A stretch of DNA of 64,000 nt from Acytostelium subglobosum LB1. Lineage: Eukaryota; Evosea; Eumycetozoa; Acytosteliales; Acytosteliaceae. The notes beneath the pieces were generated by a model that worked only from the letters and a program-made list of their open reading frames with translations, made no database searches and was not told the origin of the DNA. The stretch spans positions 1,056,612 to 1,120,611 of the forward strand of contig NW_012236532.1 of assembly GCF_000787575.1 (NCBI RefSeq), written 5' to 3'. Each line of letters begins with the position of its first letter. Within the stretch, counting starts at the first letter, position 1. A program made the position numbers and the translations under genes. This document shows positions 44,412 to 57,172 of the stretch, one piece after another.

Positions 44412-46096
44412 TTAAATAGGTGTCAGTCTCTTAGAGAAGAGCTTAAATAATAATGGAATTCGCTTCCCAAGAAACTTGTGATGCTTCTTCTCCTTGGGAC
44501 TTCCCTTGCGCTGGGAGCATACATCCTTGTCGTGTAGAAACCTGTTGGCTCCCTCTCCATCCTTGACTCGGTCGTTGAAGTACGAGGCACCCTCGATCAT
44601 CTGCTTATGCTTCTTCAATGCTGCGCTCCTCCCGACGTAGGCCAGAGCATTGGCCATCATCACGGCGCCGTCGGTTGACGACGACCAGAAACGTCCGTCA
44701 CCAGTATCGCTGCTGGGTGGGAAGAAGTTGAGCGCCACCACCTTGCCTTTGTTCTTTGGCAACTCGGCTATCAGTGGCACGTTGTTGGACCACTCGGCAA
44801 CGAGTGTGGCGTCTGGATGCAGTGAGCCTGGACAAAAGAATGATGATCGGCCGCCTTCCAGAGACTTGACATCGTTCATGATGGGATGGTCGGGGATGAC
44901 CACCTTGCCCAGTGACAATGGCTTCTTGCCATTGGTGTCATGTTGTCTGGCGGGATTAATGGGATGATAGTTCTGTTCAAAGAATCGTCCCTTTAAGAAA
45001 CCATTGCGCAGGTTGTTGCAGTTGGTGAACACAGTGACCACCACACCGCCTCCATTGTCGACATAGTCTGCCATCACATCACCCATCAGCTGACCGTCCA
45101 AAAAGGCAGATGAATTGTAACTGTAGATAAGTACACCAGAGTATTTCTGCAGTTCCTCCAATGTTGGAATCCTCTTTTGAGTGTAGAAGCTGTCCACATG
45201 ATCAATTCCAGCAGCCCTCAGCTTGGAACAGATATCATCCATACAGGATGACTGTGCAACTGGACCTCCAAGTACCAAGAATGATGTCTATAATTTGTTT
45301 GATTGATTAATTTAGATTGATGATGTTTAACTAATGTATTGGATAATCTTACCTTTCTTTGATTATAATATCTCCTCCAAGTAGATTCAAAAGGTGGTTT
45401 GACGTATCTGTTCAGGCATGGATAGTTGAATTGACAAATGTTCTTGAAGATGAACTCGTCCTCACACAGTCTTCTAAGGTTCTTGCAAACGTAAATACAG
45501 TTGTGGAGGTCGGATACGTTGAGATGCGAGAGGATGGTTATCAGGATCTCCTCTGGGAAGAAGGTCAACAAGTTGACGATTGACCGTGACTGGTACATCA
45601 CATCGGAGGATGGTTGGAAGAAAAGTTGTTGGTTGGAGATGGTCCTGGTCATGGACGACGAGGATGGCGCAGAGGATGGGGAAAAGTAGGACACGTCCAT
45701 GGGCGAGCATGTAACATCTGGTGATTGATACATTGGCTGCTTGAAGAACGCCAGTGGATGTGGAATGTCATAGTTGTTCAGTTTGGCGCTGGATGGTTCA
45801 TTATTTACATATCTGAAGCTGTCGAAGCTTGAGCTGGTGAAGCTTGTACTGCTGCTGGTGCTGGGGAAGGCAGAGGGAAATCGTGGTGTGCTCTTGGCAA
45901 TTGGCTCTGCTGGTTTGGTGTATTGGAATTTGGGTGGCGCGTAGTTGGCTTGTTGTTGTTGTTGCTGCTGCTGGAGGAGTTGATGTGGTGGGAACTGAGT
46001 TGACTGCTGTGGAATGTTTGTAAAGTTCATAAACGATGATGATCTGTTGGAATCCTTTTGTTGAGGGACATCCCTTCTTTCATTGGAGAAATTCAT
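44412..46096 (-). CDS. F-box protein fused to a glutamine-amidotransferase-like domain
   Basis: Exon 1 is 45353-46096 and exon 2 is 44412-45287, joined in phase 0 (NQRK/TSFLVLGGP); 539 aa. The N-terminus is Gln/Ser-rich. An F-box occupies about residues 178-225 (FPEEILITILSHLNVSDLHN; CEDEFIFKNICQF). Exon 2 encodes an alpha/beta domain of the class I amidotransferase/ThuA type: SFLVLGGPVAQSSCMDDICS, KYSGVLIYSYNSSAFLDG, VDNGGGVVVTVF and a late KVVALNFFPPSSDTGDG. The nucleophilic Cys elbow of true amidotransferases is not obvious, so it may be a binding rather than a catalytic domain. The F-box should link the protein to SCF ubiquitin ligases. The basic tail is unassigned. Confidence 0.8.
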
Positions 46097-48614
46097 TGTA
46101 TGTTGTATATTGTATATATATATATGATTGCTATTTTGATTGTGTATATGTATTTCTTTCTTCTATTGTTTTATCATGCTCCTGGAATATTCTTTAAGAT
46201 ATGTATTTAAGTTTGGGTTGGTTTGGAAGTATGAGTATGAGTAAGAGTAGGAGTTTGAAAGGTAATAGTATTGGTACACACAAAGAGTTGAAAGTGAAGT
46301 GAAGGAAGGTGGTAGTAGTAGTACAAAAAAAAAGGTAAATGTTAATGTAATATTATAATATAGTTCTATCGAAATAAATAATGGTGATAAATGTCAATGG
46401 TAATTGAGGTGGCAATAATAAGTTATTTGAATCCAATGGAATTGGACACGAACACAGACTAGCTGTAGTTGAAGCTGGCAGGCAGGCAGCCCGTGTGGAA
46501 GCCCCCAAGTTAAACTAACGACATGTCTGTGTTTTAAGAAGGAAGTTGTTCGCCAGGGTGTGTCGGATACCTAGAGATAACCACACACTCCCGGCTCACT
46601 CCCTCCTCCCTCTGAGCACTGACTGTCATCCCAACGAAGCATTATCACACATAAGTGGCAGAGGATGAAGCGGTGGTAGTTGACGTTGTGTTTGTTGTAT
46701 GAATGTATGTATGAATGAATGTGACGATGACATGGACGATGTACATGTATATGTATTCCAACGAGTGGGTGGGTGAGTGCGGCTGATCACTGTGGTGTGT
46801 CTCGATGCGTGGTGGGGTGTCGTACGTATCGAAATGTATGACTGTGTAAGTGTTATTATGTGTATGAATCAAGAAGTATGTGTACTCCACATGTTGAATG
46901 GAATTACATCAGTCCCTTGAGTTGGAGTTTGTTGATATGTGTGGTGGTGGTTGGCTAAGCTTTGGCCAGCGGCCAGTGCTATTGTTGTCATTGCCGTCGT
47001 GAAATTGACGTTGGTTATTGGGCTTTTGTGTGATGTGATGCATCGATCACTTATCGACAACGCCATTCAATGATTACAGTGTCACAATAAGGTTACGATG
47101 CAATGGGCTTTGATCAATTATCTTGTGTGTGTAGTGTATGTGTTTGGGGTTGGTGATTGATGGATGTATGATGTTGGTATCGAAGACTCTGTATCTGGCA
47201 ATCTAACATCTGTTTGTATCATCATCATCATGGCAGTTGGTGGCCCATCAATCCATCCAATCAGTTCGTCCATTTGTCTTTTGTCTGTCCTAGGACCAAA
47301 TTAATACATTGAGCACAATGCCCATTGATGTAAATGGCAATAATATTGGCTCCACTGGTCCATCCACGATGGGACCAGTTAGTTCAAAGAATTGGTTGTT
47401 GTTGTTGGTCCAACTGAATATTTACATCTACATAATAACATATATACAAACGAACACTTCCATCTATGAATGATTGAATCTTTGATTGTCATTGTTATCA
47501 GATTGGTTGTGGAATAGATATAACCTACATTTATCGATTGGTCGTTTTTGCAGCATATCAACTCTATGAAGCAGGTGCAGATGGATTGATTGTGTTTGAA
47601 AGATTAGGAAACTATTTATGAGAGTTTGGATGGAATTGGAGTTTGAGTTTGAGTTTGAGTTTGATTTGGATTGGTATTGATTATGTTTGTTTAGTTATAT
47701 GTGTATGTACAATTGAGTAAAGAGTAGTAGTAGTAGTGAGACAATGAATGAATGAATGAGTGAATGAGTGAGAAGTGAAGATGTTCTGTCATTCATTCAC
47801 ACTTCCTGAAAGGAACAGCAACAACACTAACAATAGCATTGCCAAAGGAAGTAAGTAAGCCCTTGGACTCCATAATGTTTGTATTATGTGTATGTGTTAA
47901 AGGTAGTGTGAGTGGGTTGGTGAAGGTGTCTGTCTGTCTGCCTGTCTAATGTGTGTGTTTAAAGATGTAGGAGCTCATGAATGAGTCTGACTCCCAGCCT
48001 CCCGTCCAGCCTGCCTTTAAGGTGGTACGTGGTGTTGAACATTGGGCTGTGTGTGTAAGTGAGTGTGTGGTGCTAGTGTCAGGGAGAGTGAACCACAATC
48101 GACGAAACACTTGTATTGGAGATGAAGGGCAAGGTTGTAAAACTAAATCACACACATAGTTCTCCCTTTAGACACATTTATGTATTATTTGTTTAATCAA
48201 TATTATTATTATATTACATACATACATAAATACATAATATATGTATACATATAATATATATATAAGTTGTTGAGTTTGAGTAAATAAGTATATCACTCTC
48301 TCTCTTGACAATCAAACAACTTCATTCTCATTCCATATCCTTCTACAACAACAACAACAACAACTTAGAACAGAAAGAGAGAGAGAGGATGTTGGTAGTG
48401 GTGGTGGTAGTAGTCGGTCCCTGGGCCAATGGGGTTGTGATAAACATGTAATTGAATCCATCCAAATTGAGTAATAGACCAAATGGAGTAGTTCATCTGT
48501 ATTCCAAAATTGGTAAAAATGGGGCGATGCTGTTGTGTGTGTTGGTGTCAGGGTTCAAGTGAATGAATGAGGTCAGTGTTAAAGTCATTCTATCTCTTCA
48601 ATGTTCAAAGAGTT
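46097..48614. other. Intergenic, about 2.5 kb
   Basis: The longest gene-poor stretch in the window. It contains GTTTGA, GAAT and AT repeats, a strong inverted repeat at 47354-47379 and no open frame with family resemblance. An unrecognised non-coding RNA gene cannot be excluded. Confidence 0.4.
47354..47379. repeat. Perfect 8-bp inverted repeat, possible hairpin
   Basis: ACTGGTCC and GGACCAGT are separated by 10 bases; the loop-side ATC and GAT could extend the stem with one bulged G. Role unknown. Confidence 0.5.
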
Positions 48615-49148
48615 ATGGATCTTCAAGACAACAATGACATTGACAATGACAATGAACAACAACAACAACAACATGACCAACAACTCAACATCAACAACAA
48701 TGACAACAACAATGACTTGATGGCAGATGACAATGTCAGTGATGTTGTTGCTGATATTGGCGCAGAAGAGCAAGAACACAATGATGAGGATGAAGATGAT
48801 GAGAGTTTCAATCTCTATGAATCAAATGTTAATAATGAGAATGATGGTGCTGATATAAATGAAGATGATGATGAGGCAGATGATGATATGTCATTCAACT
48901 CTGATGGAGAGAGTAGGGATGATGATGATGATGATGACGTTGAAGAAGAAGAATCTGCAACATCCAATCTAGAATGTCAGCTTTTGATCAATCTATCGAC
49001 ACAGGTTACAAACAGAGAACAAGAGTACATTGATAGCATCAATCAATTACATCTCAATCGACCGGACCTTATCAATCTAATGGCTGCATCACAACGAATA
49101 TCATCAGCACGAGCCAGACATATTCTGTTGACATCTCTTATACATTGA
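48615..49148 (+). CDS. Acidic low-complexity protein
   Basis: An open frame of 177 codons from MDLQDNND. The first 125 residues are almost entirely Asn, Gln, Asp and Glu. The last 50 are ordered-looking and helical (ECQLLINLSTQVTNREQEYI; LNRPDLINLMAASQRISSAR). I recognise no family. The structured C-terminus and the good stop position favour a real gene. An upstream in-frame Met at 48567 is less likely because it adds sequence unlike the rest. Confidence 0.55.
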   Translation: MDLQDNNDIDNDNEQQQQQHDQQLNINNNDNNNDLMADDNVSDVVADIGAEEQEHNDEDEDDESFNLYESNVNNENDGADINEDDDEADDDMSFNSDGESRDDDDDDDVEEEESATSNLECQLLINLSTQVTNREQEYIDSINQLHLNRPDLINLMAASQRISSARARHILLTSLIH

Positions 49149-49225
49149 CAAGTATATAAGTTTACTTGTTGTTGTAAATAAATTGTACATTTATAGATCC
49201 TCTTTCTATCTCTATCTCTGGTCTC

Positions 49226-49727
49226 TCAGTTCAACACGACCTTTTGGTTCTTCCTGGTCTCATCATCCAATGTCTTTTGATAGTTAAAGGCATAGAAACC
49301 CATCAAGGCAACAGTTGTAGCTTGTGCCCATATTCTAGCTCTAAGGAATCTAGTTGTAGTTATTGCACTTCCACCCTTGACATGATTCCAGACACCCAAT
49401 GACAACATTGTCACTGTCAAACAGATACCTAAAAGTCCAAGTTCCGAAGGTTGTTAGCATCATTCAATCATTCATTCCTGGATATGGCTTAATAATTTAC
49501 ATACCTCCAACCAACATATAGTCTCTCTTTGCACCTTCTAGTATGGTCTTGGGCTTTGGAGGTATGGTGAACTTCTTTTGAAGTCTGAGCAATAATGGTT
49601 CATCTGGTTTCAGAGGTTCATTTGATTGTCCTTCATATCCATGCATCTCATTAGAATATACAGTATTATTACTGGATTGTTTACCATCTAATACATTCAA
49701 TGATGGTTCTTTATCGTAGTCTACCAT
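49226..49727 (-). CDS. HIG1-domain mitochondrial protein (RCF1-like)
   Basis: Exon 1 is 49505-49727 and exon 2 is 49226-49428; 141 aa. The HIG1 domain covers about residues 58-125: IPPKPKTILEGAKRDYMLVG, a first helix (CLTVTMLSLGVWN), the loop HVKGGSAITTTRFLRARIWA with the conserved RxRxxxQ pattern, and a second helix (ATTVALMGFYAF). HIG1/RCF1 proteins sit in the mitochondrial inner membrane and support assembly of cytochrome c oxidase and respiratory supercomplexes. The gene is divergent from pigQ. Confidence 0.9.
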
Positions 49728-50202
49728 TATCTCTATCTATCTATCTCTATATATTACTAACTATCTTATGATGATCCTTTGTGTGATGAATTCAATGGTA
49801 CAACCTCTCTAAGTTGTTGAGGTAGTTAGTAATGTGTGTTGGGGGTTGGAGATTGTGGGATGTTGGGATAGATTGATTGATTATTGGGTCAACTCTTGAG
49901 GTTAGTGACCTTGGTTATTGGACTTCCGAAGGTACTACCCTACATGATTGATTGGACCGGTATAATTGGTCAGCTGACTCATCATTCAATTGAAGTATCC
50001 ACTTTGGCTCGTGTGAAACAATTTCATTCATTCATTGTTGATGACGACCCGAACAACGAATCAATGAATCATTGATCATCATCAACATCTCAAACAACAT
50101 CTCAAACATATACATATACAACAACATTAGATAGATAGATAGATAGACAACAAGCAGATTATATATATACATCATCATAACAAGTAGAGAGAAGAAAGTG
50201 GG
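49728..50202. promoter_or_regulatory. Probable shared divergent promoter
   Basis: 475 bp between the start codons of the HIG1 gene (minus) and pigQ (plus), with an ATAG/GATA tract near 50130-50150. Individual sites cannot be assigned. Confidence 0.4.
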
Positions 50203-53007
50203 ATGTGGAAGCCACATTATACATCATCGGCGCCAAAGCCTTATAGCAAGATCTTCTGGCCCATAAGATGTAATGATATGAAGTCTGGCTACTTGATCGG
50301 ATGGAACACCAGAAGTTTCGTCGCATGTGTTGTTGACATCATATCTGATGTACCTGTATGTATATTCAACTCAATCAATCAATCAACTCAACTCAATCAC
50401 TCACATTGAACTCAACTCATTCAACTCATTCAAATAGATACAAGATCTTGAAGGTATACTTAGAGAGTTGAGTTATGATAAACGAATGCTTACATGTCCT
50501 GTTGGACAACCTAGAGTGTTGGGCGAGTGGATAAGCAGACATGGGGATGATGGCAGCGTCAGCGAGACGTTCCAACCCGTGCCCAGCAACCTACATGACG
50601 TCGACATTTGGATATCAATGGAGCGAAGCAGCAACGGCGTGCCATGTCTCAAGAAGATCTATTGCAATGAGTACAAGTTCCAGACTTCGTCGCAGATCGT
50701 GCTCTACGACGATTCCTCACCATACTACTACACATCAATACCCATCAGCTTCACGCCCAGCTCACTGAACAAAGGCGGTCAGTCACCCACAGCCAACAGT
50801 GCTTCAGGCCGTGCTGCAGCTGCCTCGACTCAAAACACAGTATTCTCCCCAGTCACCAACTCGGCCACATCAGGGCCGTCCTCGTCAACAAACAACAAGC
50901 CCAAGCAATCCTATGGCTCAGACCTCGAGTCGACTTTCAAGCAGGTGAGTGATGGATGGATGGAGCGCGACAATCAGGGCCATAGCTGGACTAACACTCT
51001 CTTACTTAAAGATCAACTGCTCAAATGACATCAAGATGATACTTGGGGAGAAGGTTAAGATGTACCGTTTGACACATCCTCTTCAATCGACAAGTGATGA
51101 GGCTACTACATCTTCATCGTCATCCTCATCATCACTATTCAACAGTTCTATTCTTCGATGGCGTCGACGAAAGACCAACACCTCAGACGATACATCATCA
51201 TCAACAACCAAGTCAACAACTACAAACAACAATAACAACAATGTAGTAATCGATGGTGGAAATAAGAAGTCAAAGCCAAACAATGGTGGAGGACTGTTCA
51301 GATTGTTACTGGCACCGCTCTACCTCTTGGTCATATTGTTCAAGCTGTTTGAGCGATTGCTTCTCAAGATACTCAACATGGACGCGCCATTCTTCAAGAA
51401 CAAGAAGCTGAAAGACCTGACGACCCTGGGCGGTCTGCTGGACAGTCGCATCGACGAGTTCAAACTGTTGATCAAACAGTACCATCATCTCCGCGAGAAG
51501 AAGTACTGGTTGAACAACAATCAAGATCGATCATTATATATAGAGTAAGTGGAAGATCAATCAAAGGGAATGATTCCAGGCCAGATCACTCACATTACAC
51601 ATACTCAGGTTCTACAATAGATGTTGGCTATTACTCAATGATATACTGTTGGGCATTGTTGCGGGATATATATTACATCGATTCGCACCTTATGTACTGG
51701 ACGCATTCATTGGATTGAACAACATGATCACCAACGACATCCTAAAGAACCTCATCCTATGGCTGATGGGCTGGCCTGCCGGCTTCAAACTGAATGAGAA
51801 CCTCGACAAGTTCTTTGGACGTCTAATCCTTTATTACATTGACAAGTGGAATTGTAAGTTAGTTCTTCAATCATTCGATCAATCATGTCGTCCATGCTAA
51901 CTCATCAATCAATCAGTGATCACTACTACACTCTCTCCACATGGAGGCATCATACTCAAGATTGTGTGTATGAGTGGCGTGTTTGGTATCTCTGTTCTGG
52001 TCAGCGTTATCATCGACCTCTTCTCCATCTTTACATTACATATCAGTGTATTCTATAGTGTCTCTGCCAGGTTCTATCTACTTCAACTAGTCCTACTCAA
52101 GTCACTTTGGAATCTGTTCAGAGGTATATATGGTCCGGACATCCCATCAATCAAGTTACTTACTAACTCGATCAATCAATCAGGTGTCAAGTATAATCCA
52201 CTTCGAAAGAGAACTGATAGCTGCGACTTTGATCAATATCAGCTGTTGTTGGGCACACTCTTGTTCACATTGATCTTCTTCTTGTTCCCAACGACGTCCA
52301 TCTATTATTACTTCTTTGCAATGTTCAAGGCTGGCCTGGCTGTGCTACTATCAATGTTTTCATTATTACTTCATCTGATCAAGTCATTCCCATTGTTTGG
52401 CATTGTGATCTATCTGGTCGATTCCAAGTCCCTACCACACGGCGTGACATTCACAGTCAACAATGACTCTTCATCGCCATCCACAACTTCAGCCCTGGCT
52501 TCGACCTCATCATCAACATCCACAACAACAACATCAACATTCAAGAAGGAGTTGCCAAACTCATCACTCCCAACATCCCCCCTGCAGACGACGACGATAG
52601 GGAAGCAACTCACCAATCCAACATCACCGCTCCCGACTATGGCCACGACCACGACTCTCATCACTCCAACAGTGACCCATCAGAGGAATCAGAGCGCCAC
52701 ACTTCCACTGCCACAGAACTTGTTGCAACTGCATCAACAGCAACAACAACAACAAGATATGTTGTCGCCCAAGGGCGGTAGTGGAGCGGGACATCGTCGC
52801 AACCAGAGTCTTAGCTCGTCTACATCGTCGCCACTGTTGCGTGTGTCCACACAACTCGAGATCACCTACGCCTACCTCAACATTGAGCCCACCTACTTTA
52901 GCAGCCTCTTTACACATACTACCAACATGCTTCAAGACGTGATTGCTATCTACAACCCTGGCAAATTGGCACGATCCTTCTTCATGGGTCTTCCTGTGCG
53001 CAAGTGA
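50203..53007 (+). CDS. pigQ: PIG-Q/Gpi1, subunit of GPI-GlcNAc transferase
   Basis: Six exons (50203-50355, 50438-50944, 51012-51544, 51609-51853, 51917-52123, 52184-53007) join in frame to 822 aa. Gpi1 hallmarks are CWLLLNDILLGIVAGYIL, NLILWLMGWPAGFKLNENLD, LSPHGGIILKIVCMSGVFG and VKYNPLRKRTDSCDFDQYQL, with several membrane helices between them. Two low-complexity inserts (Ser/Thr/Asn-rich, residues about 215-240 and in the last exon) are dictyostelid additions. The protein belongs to the ER enzyme complex that transfers N-acetylglucosamine to phosphatidylinositol, the first step of GPI-anchor synthesis. The stop at 53007 overlaps a possible donor (CAAGTGAGTG), so a further short exon is not excluded. 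Intron 3 carries GGAATGATTCC. Confidence 0.93.
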
Positions 53008-53614
53008 GTGCGCCGCCAATGAGTGGCGTTGCGTGAATGAAAAGAATCAGTCTTGCGCGGATTCATTCATTCATTCAATCATGCAATCAACCATTCACAA
53101 GTTATTACATGTAATAAAGCATGCTTAATGCTCTACCAATAATATTAAGTCAACTTGTTATCAGTGATGTTGACGATATTGGTAATTATATCGACTGTAT
53201 CAGTCTTGGTAATGTTGATTCCAATCAATCTAAGACTGACCCAGGATTCAATTTGAACCAGAGTTCCAACTTGTCGGTCAAAGAAGAGACATCAATCATG
53301 CCTCTTGGATTGAATCAGAGAAAGGTCCACTTGGTAATATCCACAAGAGATTACTCTATCTTTAAATATGTGAACCCTTACCCTTGCCCTTGCCCTTGCC
53401 CTTGCCCTTGCCCTTACCCTAACCCTCGCCCTAACGCATTCACTCCGACTTGAGGAAACTTGTTGGAAAAGGTGGGGGAAGAGACACAAGATGGGGGAGC
53501 ATGCAACTTTGACAAGACCACGCCTCAAGTCCAATCAATCAAATAATCAATTAATCATTATCATCTGTACATGTATATTATTAGATAAACAAAGAAACAT
53601 AGATATATATATAA
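53008..53614. other. Intergenic between pigQ and rbrA
   Basis: 607 bp containing a CCCTTG hexamer tract (53375-53434). A 110-codon open frame crosses the tract but has no family features. Confidence 0.5.
53375..53434 (+). repeat. Degenerate CCCTTG/CCCTAA hexamer tract
   Basis: About ten hexamers of CCCTTG type with CCCTTA, CCCTAA and CCCTCG variants, telomere-like in form. Related tracts occur at 7171-7200, 59240-59300, 60761-60810 and 62583-62640. Confidence 0.8.
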
Positions 53615-55569
53615 TTGAAGAAGAAGATGGATCAACTGATGGCCCAATTGATTGATATGGGCTTTGATGCAGAGGTGTCAAGGCTGGCACTTGAACAGAC
53701 AAAGTGTGTGTCATTAGAGCGTGCCATTGAGTTTATATATAGTTTATCCAATCCATCTGCACCAGATACAACAATGACGACAGCTCCAACAACGATACAG
53801 GAGACAACGACATCAACAACTACAGCAGTCAGTCAACTACAGAGACAGGGCACATCAGTATTGTCACAACAGCAGCACTCCCAGTCACAGAGACAGCCAT
53901 CAAAGAAAATGCGCACGAGCAGCAATGTAAATACATCGTTTGACTCGAGCCAGGGAGGCGACTATGACGACAGCGACGAAGAGTACTATGGCGATGCCGA
54001 CGACTATCAGTTTGACGAGCCCGTCATTGAGGCCATGGCCACGTCCAACACTGTTCTACAGGCGGCCGATCTCATCAAGTCGGCACTGGAGGAGATCCAT
54101 CGCATTGAGGACATCACAGAGTCGTCGCCTTGTGCCGCCACGCTCATGTTGATGCACTACCAATGGAATGGCAACAAGCTGCTCGAACAGTACTACGAGA
54201 ACCCCGATCGCGTCAAGAAGAAGGCTGGCGTTCCCGACAAGGAGGAGTTTGTAGCCAACACCTCTACACAACATGAATGTATCGTCTGTTGTGATACAAT
54301 GGATACTCATAACACTTGTTATCTATCTTGTAAACATTATGTATGTAATGATCATTCATTCAATCAATCAAAGTTCGACAAACATTCAACTAACAAACTA
54401 TCATACATCATCATCAACAGGCATGCTCTACATGTTGGAAGAGTTATCTTTCTTTAAAGATAGCAGAGGGAGAGTCAATGGGCATCACATGTATTGGTTT
54501 TAAGTGCTCACATATTGTGTCTGACAGCTTCATCAAGACAGTTGTACCAGAGTCCTACCAAAAGTACCTGGAGAGACTGGCCCTAACATTCGTCGACAAG
54601 AATCCAAACATGAGATGGTGTCCAACTGCAGGTTGTGGAAATGCTTTGAAAGCGTAAGTACAAGTCAGGACAGGACATGATCAATCATTCACTTACACAC
54701 CGCCCCCACAATACAGTGACAGCCAGTCAGAGTCTGTTGCTCAATGTACATGTGGCTTTAGGATCTGTTTCAAGTGCAACCAGGAATCGCACGTACCAGC
54801 CAGCTGTGAGCAAATCAAGCTGTGGAAGAAGAAGAATGAGGATGACTCTGAGACTGCCAACTGGATCCAGACTCATACACAAGATTGTCCAAAGTGTCAC
54901 TCTGCCATTGAGAAGAATGGAGGTTGCAATCATATGGTATGTACATTACATCACTCGACTCCAGGCTCAATCAATGATTCATCACTCACTGACCCATCAT
55001 CCAATCACTCACCTCACAACCAGACATGTAAGAAATGTACTCATGAATTCTGTTGGATATGTATGGGAGATTGGAAAGGACATAGCTCATGTAACTCTTA
55101 CAAGAAGGAAGGAAACAGCAACAAGTCTGATACAAAGAAGGCGTTGGAGAGATATTTGTTCTACTTTCATCGTTACAACACTCATGAGCAGAGCAAGAAG
55201 TTTGAGACCAAGCTTCGCAAGGACGCCCTCGACACTATTCTGGCACTGCAGAGCAAGCAGGACAAGCGTTGGATCGACGTCAAGTTCATCGAGACATCGA
55301 CCGAGACCCTGATCCAGTGCCGTCGTACACTCAAGTATACCTACGTGTTTGGATTCTACCTGGACGAGGGCACCGAGAAGAACCTGTTTGAGTTCCTCCA
55401 GTCTGATCTGGAGAAGACCACCGAGCGTCTGTCTGGTCTGCTCGAGGCTGGCGAGAACCAGAACATTATGGAGCTAAAGGAGGTCACCAACCTCGCTTCG
55501 AACAAGTTGATGCATCTGCTCGATGGAATTGAGGAGGGATTGACTACTCAGCCAAACAAGTTGCGTTAA
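53615..55569 (+). CDS. rbrA: Ariadne-type RBR E3 ubiquitin ligase
   Basis: Four exons (53615-54340, 54421-54653, 54717-54936, 55024-55569) join in frame to 574 aa; a second Met four residues in is also possible. A UBA-like segment (LIDMGFDAEVSRLALEQT) starts the protein, then a Thr/Ser/Gln-rich linker and an acidic stretch. RING1 is HECIVCCDTMDTHNTCYLSC / ACSTCW, the IBR is CPTAGCGNALKA...CTCGFRICFKC, and RING2 is DCPKCHSAIEKNGGCNHM / TCKKCTHEFCW. Its GGCNHM Cys is the expected thioester-forming residue. The Ariadne domain follows (ALERYLFYFHRYNTHEQSKK). D. discoideum RbrA has the same layout and affects cell-type proportioning. Confidence 0.94.
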
Positions 55570-55999
55570 GCTATATATATCATGTAATCACACTCGTTAT
55601 GTTTGGCGGGTCAGTACTCTTGGCCTCCATCAATCATCGTCATCCAACAAACAGTTGACGTCACATTAAATCCAAACCCTTTTTTATCTCTAATAATCAA
55701 TTATGATGCACTGACTGGAACAATTCCAATTGGAATCGAATATTAAATGTAATCGCCAAAGTTAGGAAGTGATTCAATTTGGAAAAACGCTGACTGTTGG
55801 TTCTTTGAAATTTCTTTCTTTCATTAACATTTTTGACAAACTTCTAGCTTTCTCAACTTTCATCAACAATCACTCTCTTATTCATTCAATCAATCATTAT
55901 TATTAGTAATACTACTCTCTGTTCATACAATCACATACGATCAATCTATCTATTTATCACAGTGTTGTTTAAGTACATATCTGTGACAAATACATCATA
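55570..55999. other. Intergenic between rbrA and the OTU gene
   Basis: 430 bp with a GGAACAATTCC palindrome at 55717-55727 and an AT-rich stretch before the OTU start. Nothing else noted. Confidence 0.5.
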
Positions 56000-57172
56000 A
56001 TGGGGAAGGGAAACAAATCAAGAAATAACAACAATAATAACAACAAGCAACATGATAGACTTGTGAAACAGTCATTGCGGCGACGTGCAGATCGCATGAA
56101 GCATGGTGTAAGATTACATTTGAACACATCTTATAATTGATGATGTCACTAATCAATCAATCAATCACTTTAACAGGATGCTAAATGGAAACAATCATTC
56201 AAAGCATTCATGGATCAACTGGAACCACAGGGATTCACTATAAAGGATGTGGCAGGTGATGGTAATTGTTTGTTTAGATCCATTGCCGATCAGATGGAGG
56301 ACAATCCAGAGCAACATATGAAGTACCGCCAAAACATTGTAAACTTTATCGAGAAGAACAAAGAGATGTACGCGCCATTCATCGATGACGAGGAGTTTGA
56401 GACGTTCGAGGACTACATCGTGGAGATGCGCAAGAATGGCAGCTGGGGCGGCAACGTCGAGATACAAGTCTGTTCGCTCATCTACCAGATCAACATCACC
56501 ATTCACCAGGTGAACCAGCCGCGCTGGGAGATCATCAACTATGTGGGCGACAAGTACAAGACCATCCATCTGTCATATCACAATGATGAACATTATAATA
56601 GTGTGCGACCAGTTGGTGTGGCGCGCATGGCTGACGTGGGCAACAATGGCAATGCCCCCGCAGCAATCGTGCCAAACATGAGCGCAACTGGCAACACTGT
56701 AAATAGCAAGAACAACACATATATTGATGATGAGGTATTCCAAATCATGGAGGCAACTGGCTGCACCAGTGTAAAGATGGTCAAAGAGGCATTGGAAGAT
56801 TGTGGTGGTGATCCAGATGCTGCAATCGATTATCTTATAATATTACAATCACAGATTAATGATACTGATGATGGTACATCAACAACTTCAACAACTTCAA
56901 CAACATCCACGACATCGACTACATCAACTACATCAACTTCATCAACAACCAAAGTTTCAAAGAACCCTTATAAGGGTATAAAGAAGAAGGAACAGGAAGA
57001 TTATTCAAGTGAGAAGGAAGTGGATACAAGAAATATGAGCAACAAACAAAGGAAACAGTTGATGAAGGAGGAAAAGAATGCATCCGATGCCAAAAAGAGA
57101 CAGAACCACAACATCAATCGTAATGACATTGTCGATGACACCAAACTGGATTTAGGATCACTTCATCTGTAA
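56000..57172 (+). CDS. OTU-family deubiquitinase, OTUD3-like
   Basis: Exon 1 is 56000-56107 (MGKGNKSRNN, basic) and exon 2 is 56177-57172; 367 aa. The OTU domain spans about residues 45-185, with the catalytic loop VAGDGNCLFRSIADQM (Asp and Cys present), YAPFIDDEEFETFEDYIVEM, WGGNVEIQVCSLIYQINITI and the catalytic His in LSYHNDEHYNSVR. A UBA domain follows (VFQIMEATGCTSVKMVKEAL / DPDAAIDYL), as in human OTUD3, then a Ser/Thr tract and a charged tail. It should cleave ubiquitin chains in the cytosol. It lies downstream of an E3 ligase gene on the same strand, which is probably coincidence. Confidence 0.92.

Noticed and set aside
53121-53453. 110-codon open frame between pigQ and rbrA
   Set aside because: Its C-terminal part is only translated CCCTTG repeat, the remainder has no family features, and the opposite strand is equally open.
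53615-57172. RBR ligase and OTU protease as a functional ubiquitin cluster
   Set aside because: They are adjacent on one strand but have separate promoters and 430 bp between them; eukaryotic neighbours of this kind are usually coincidental.
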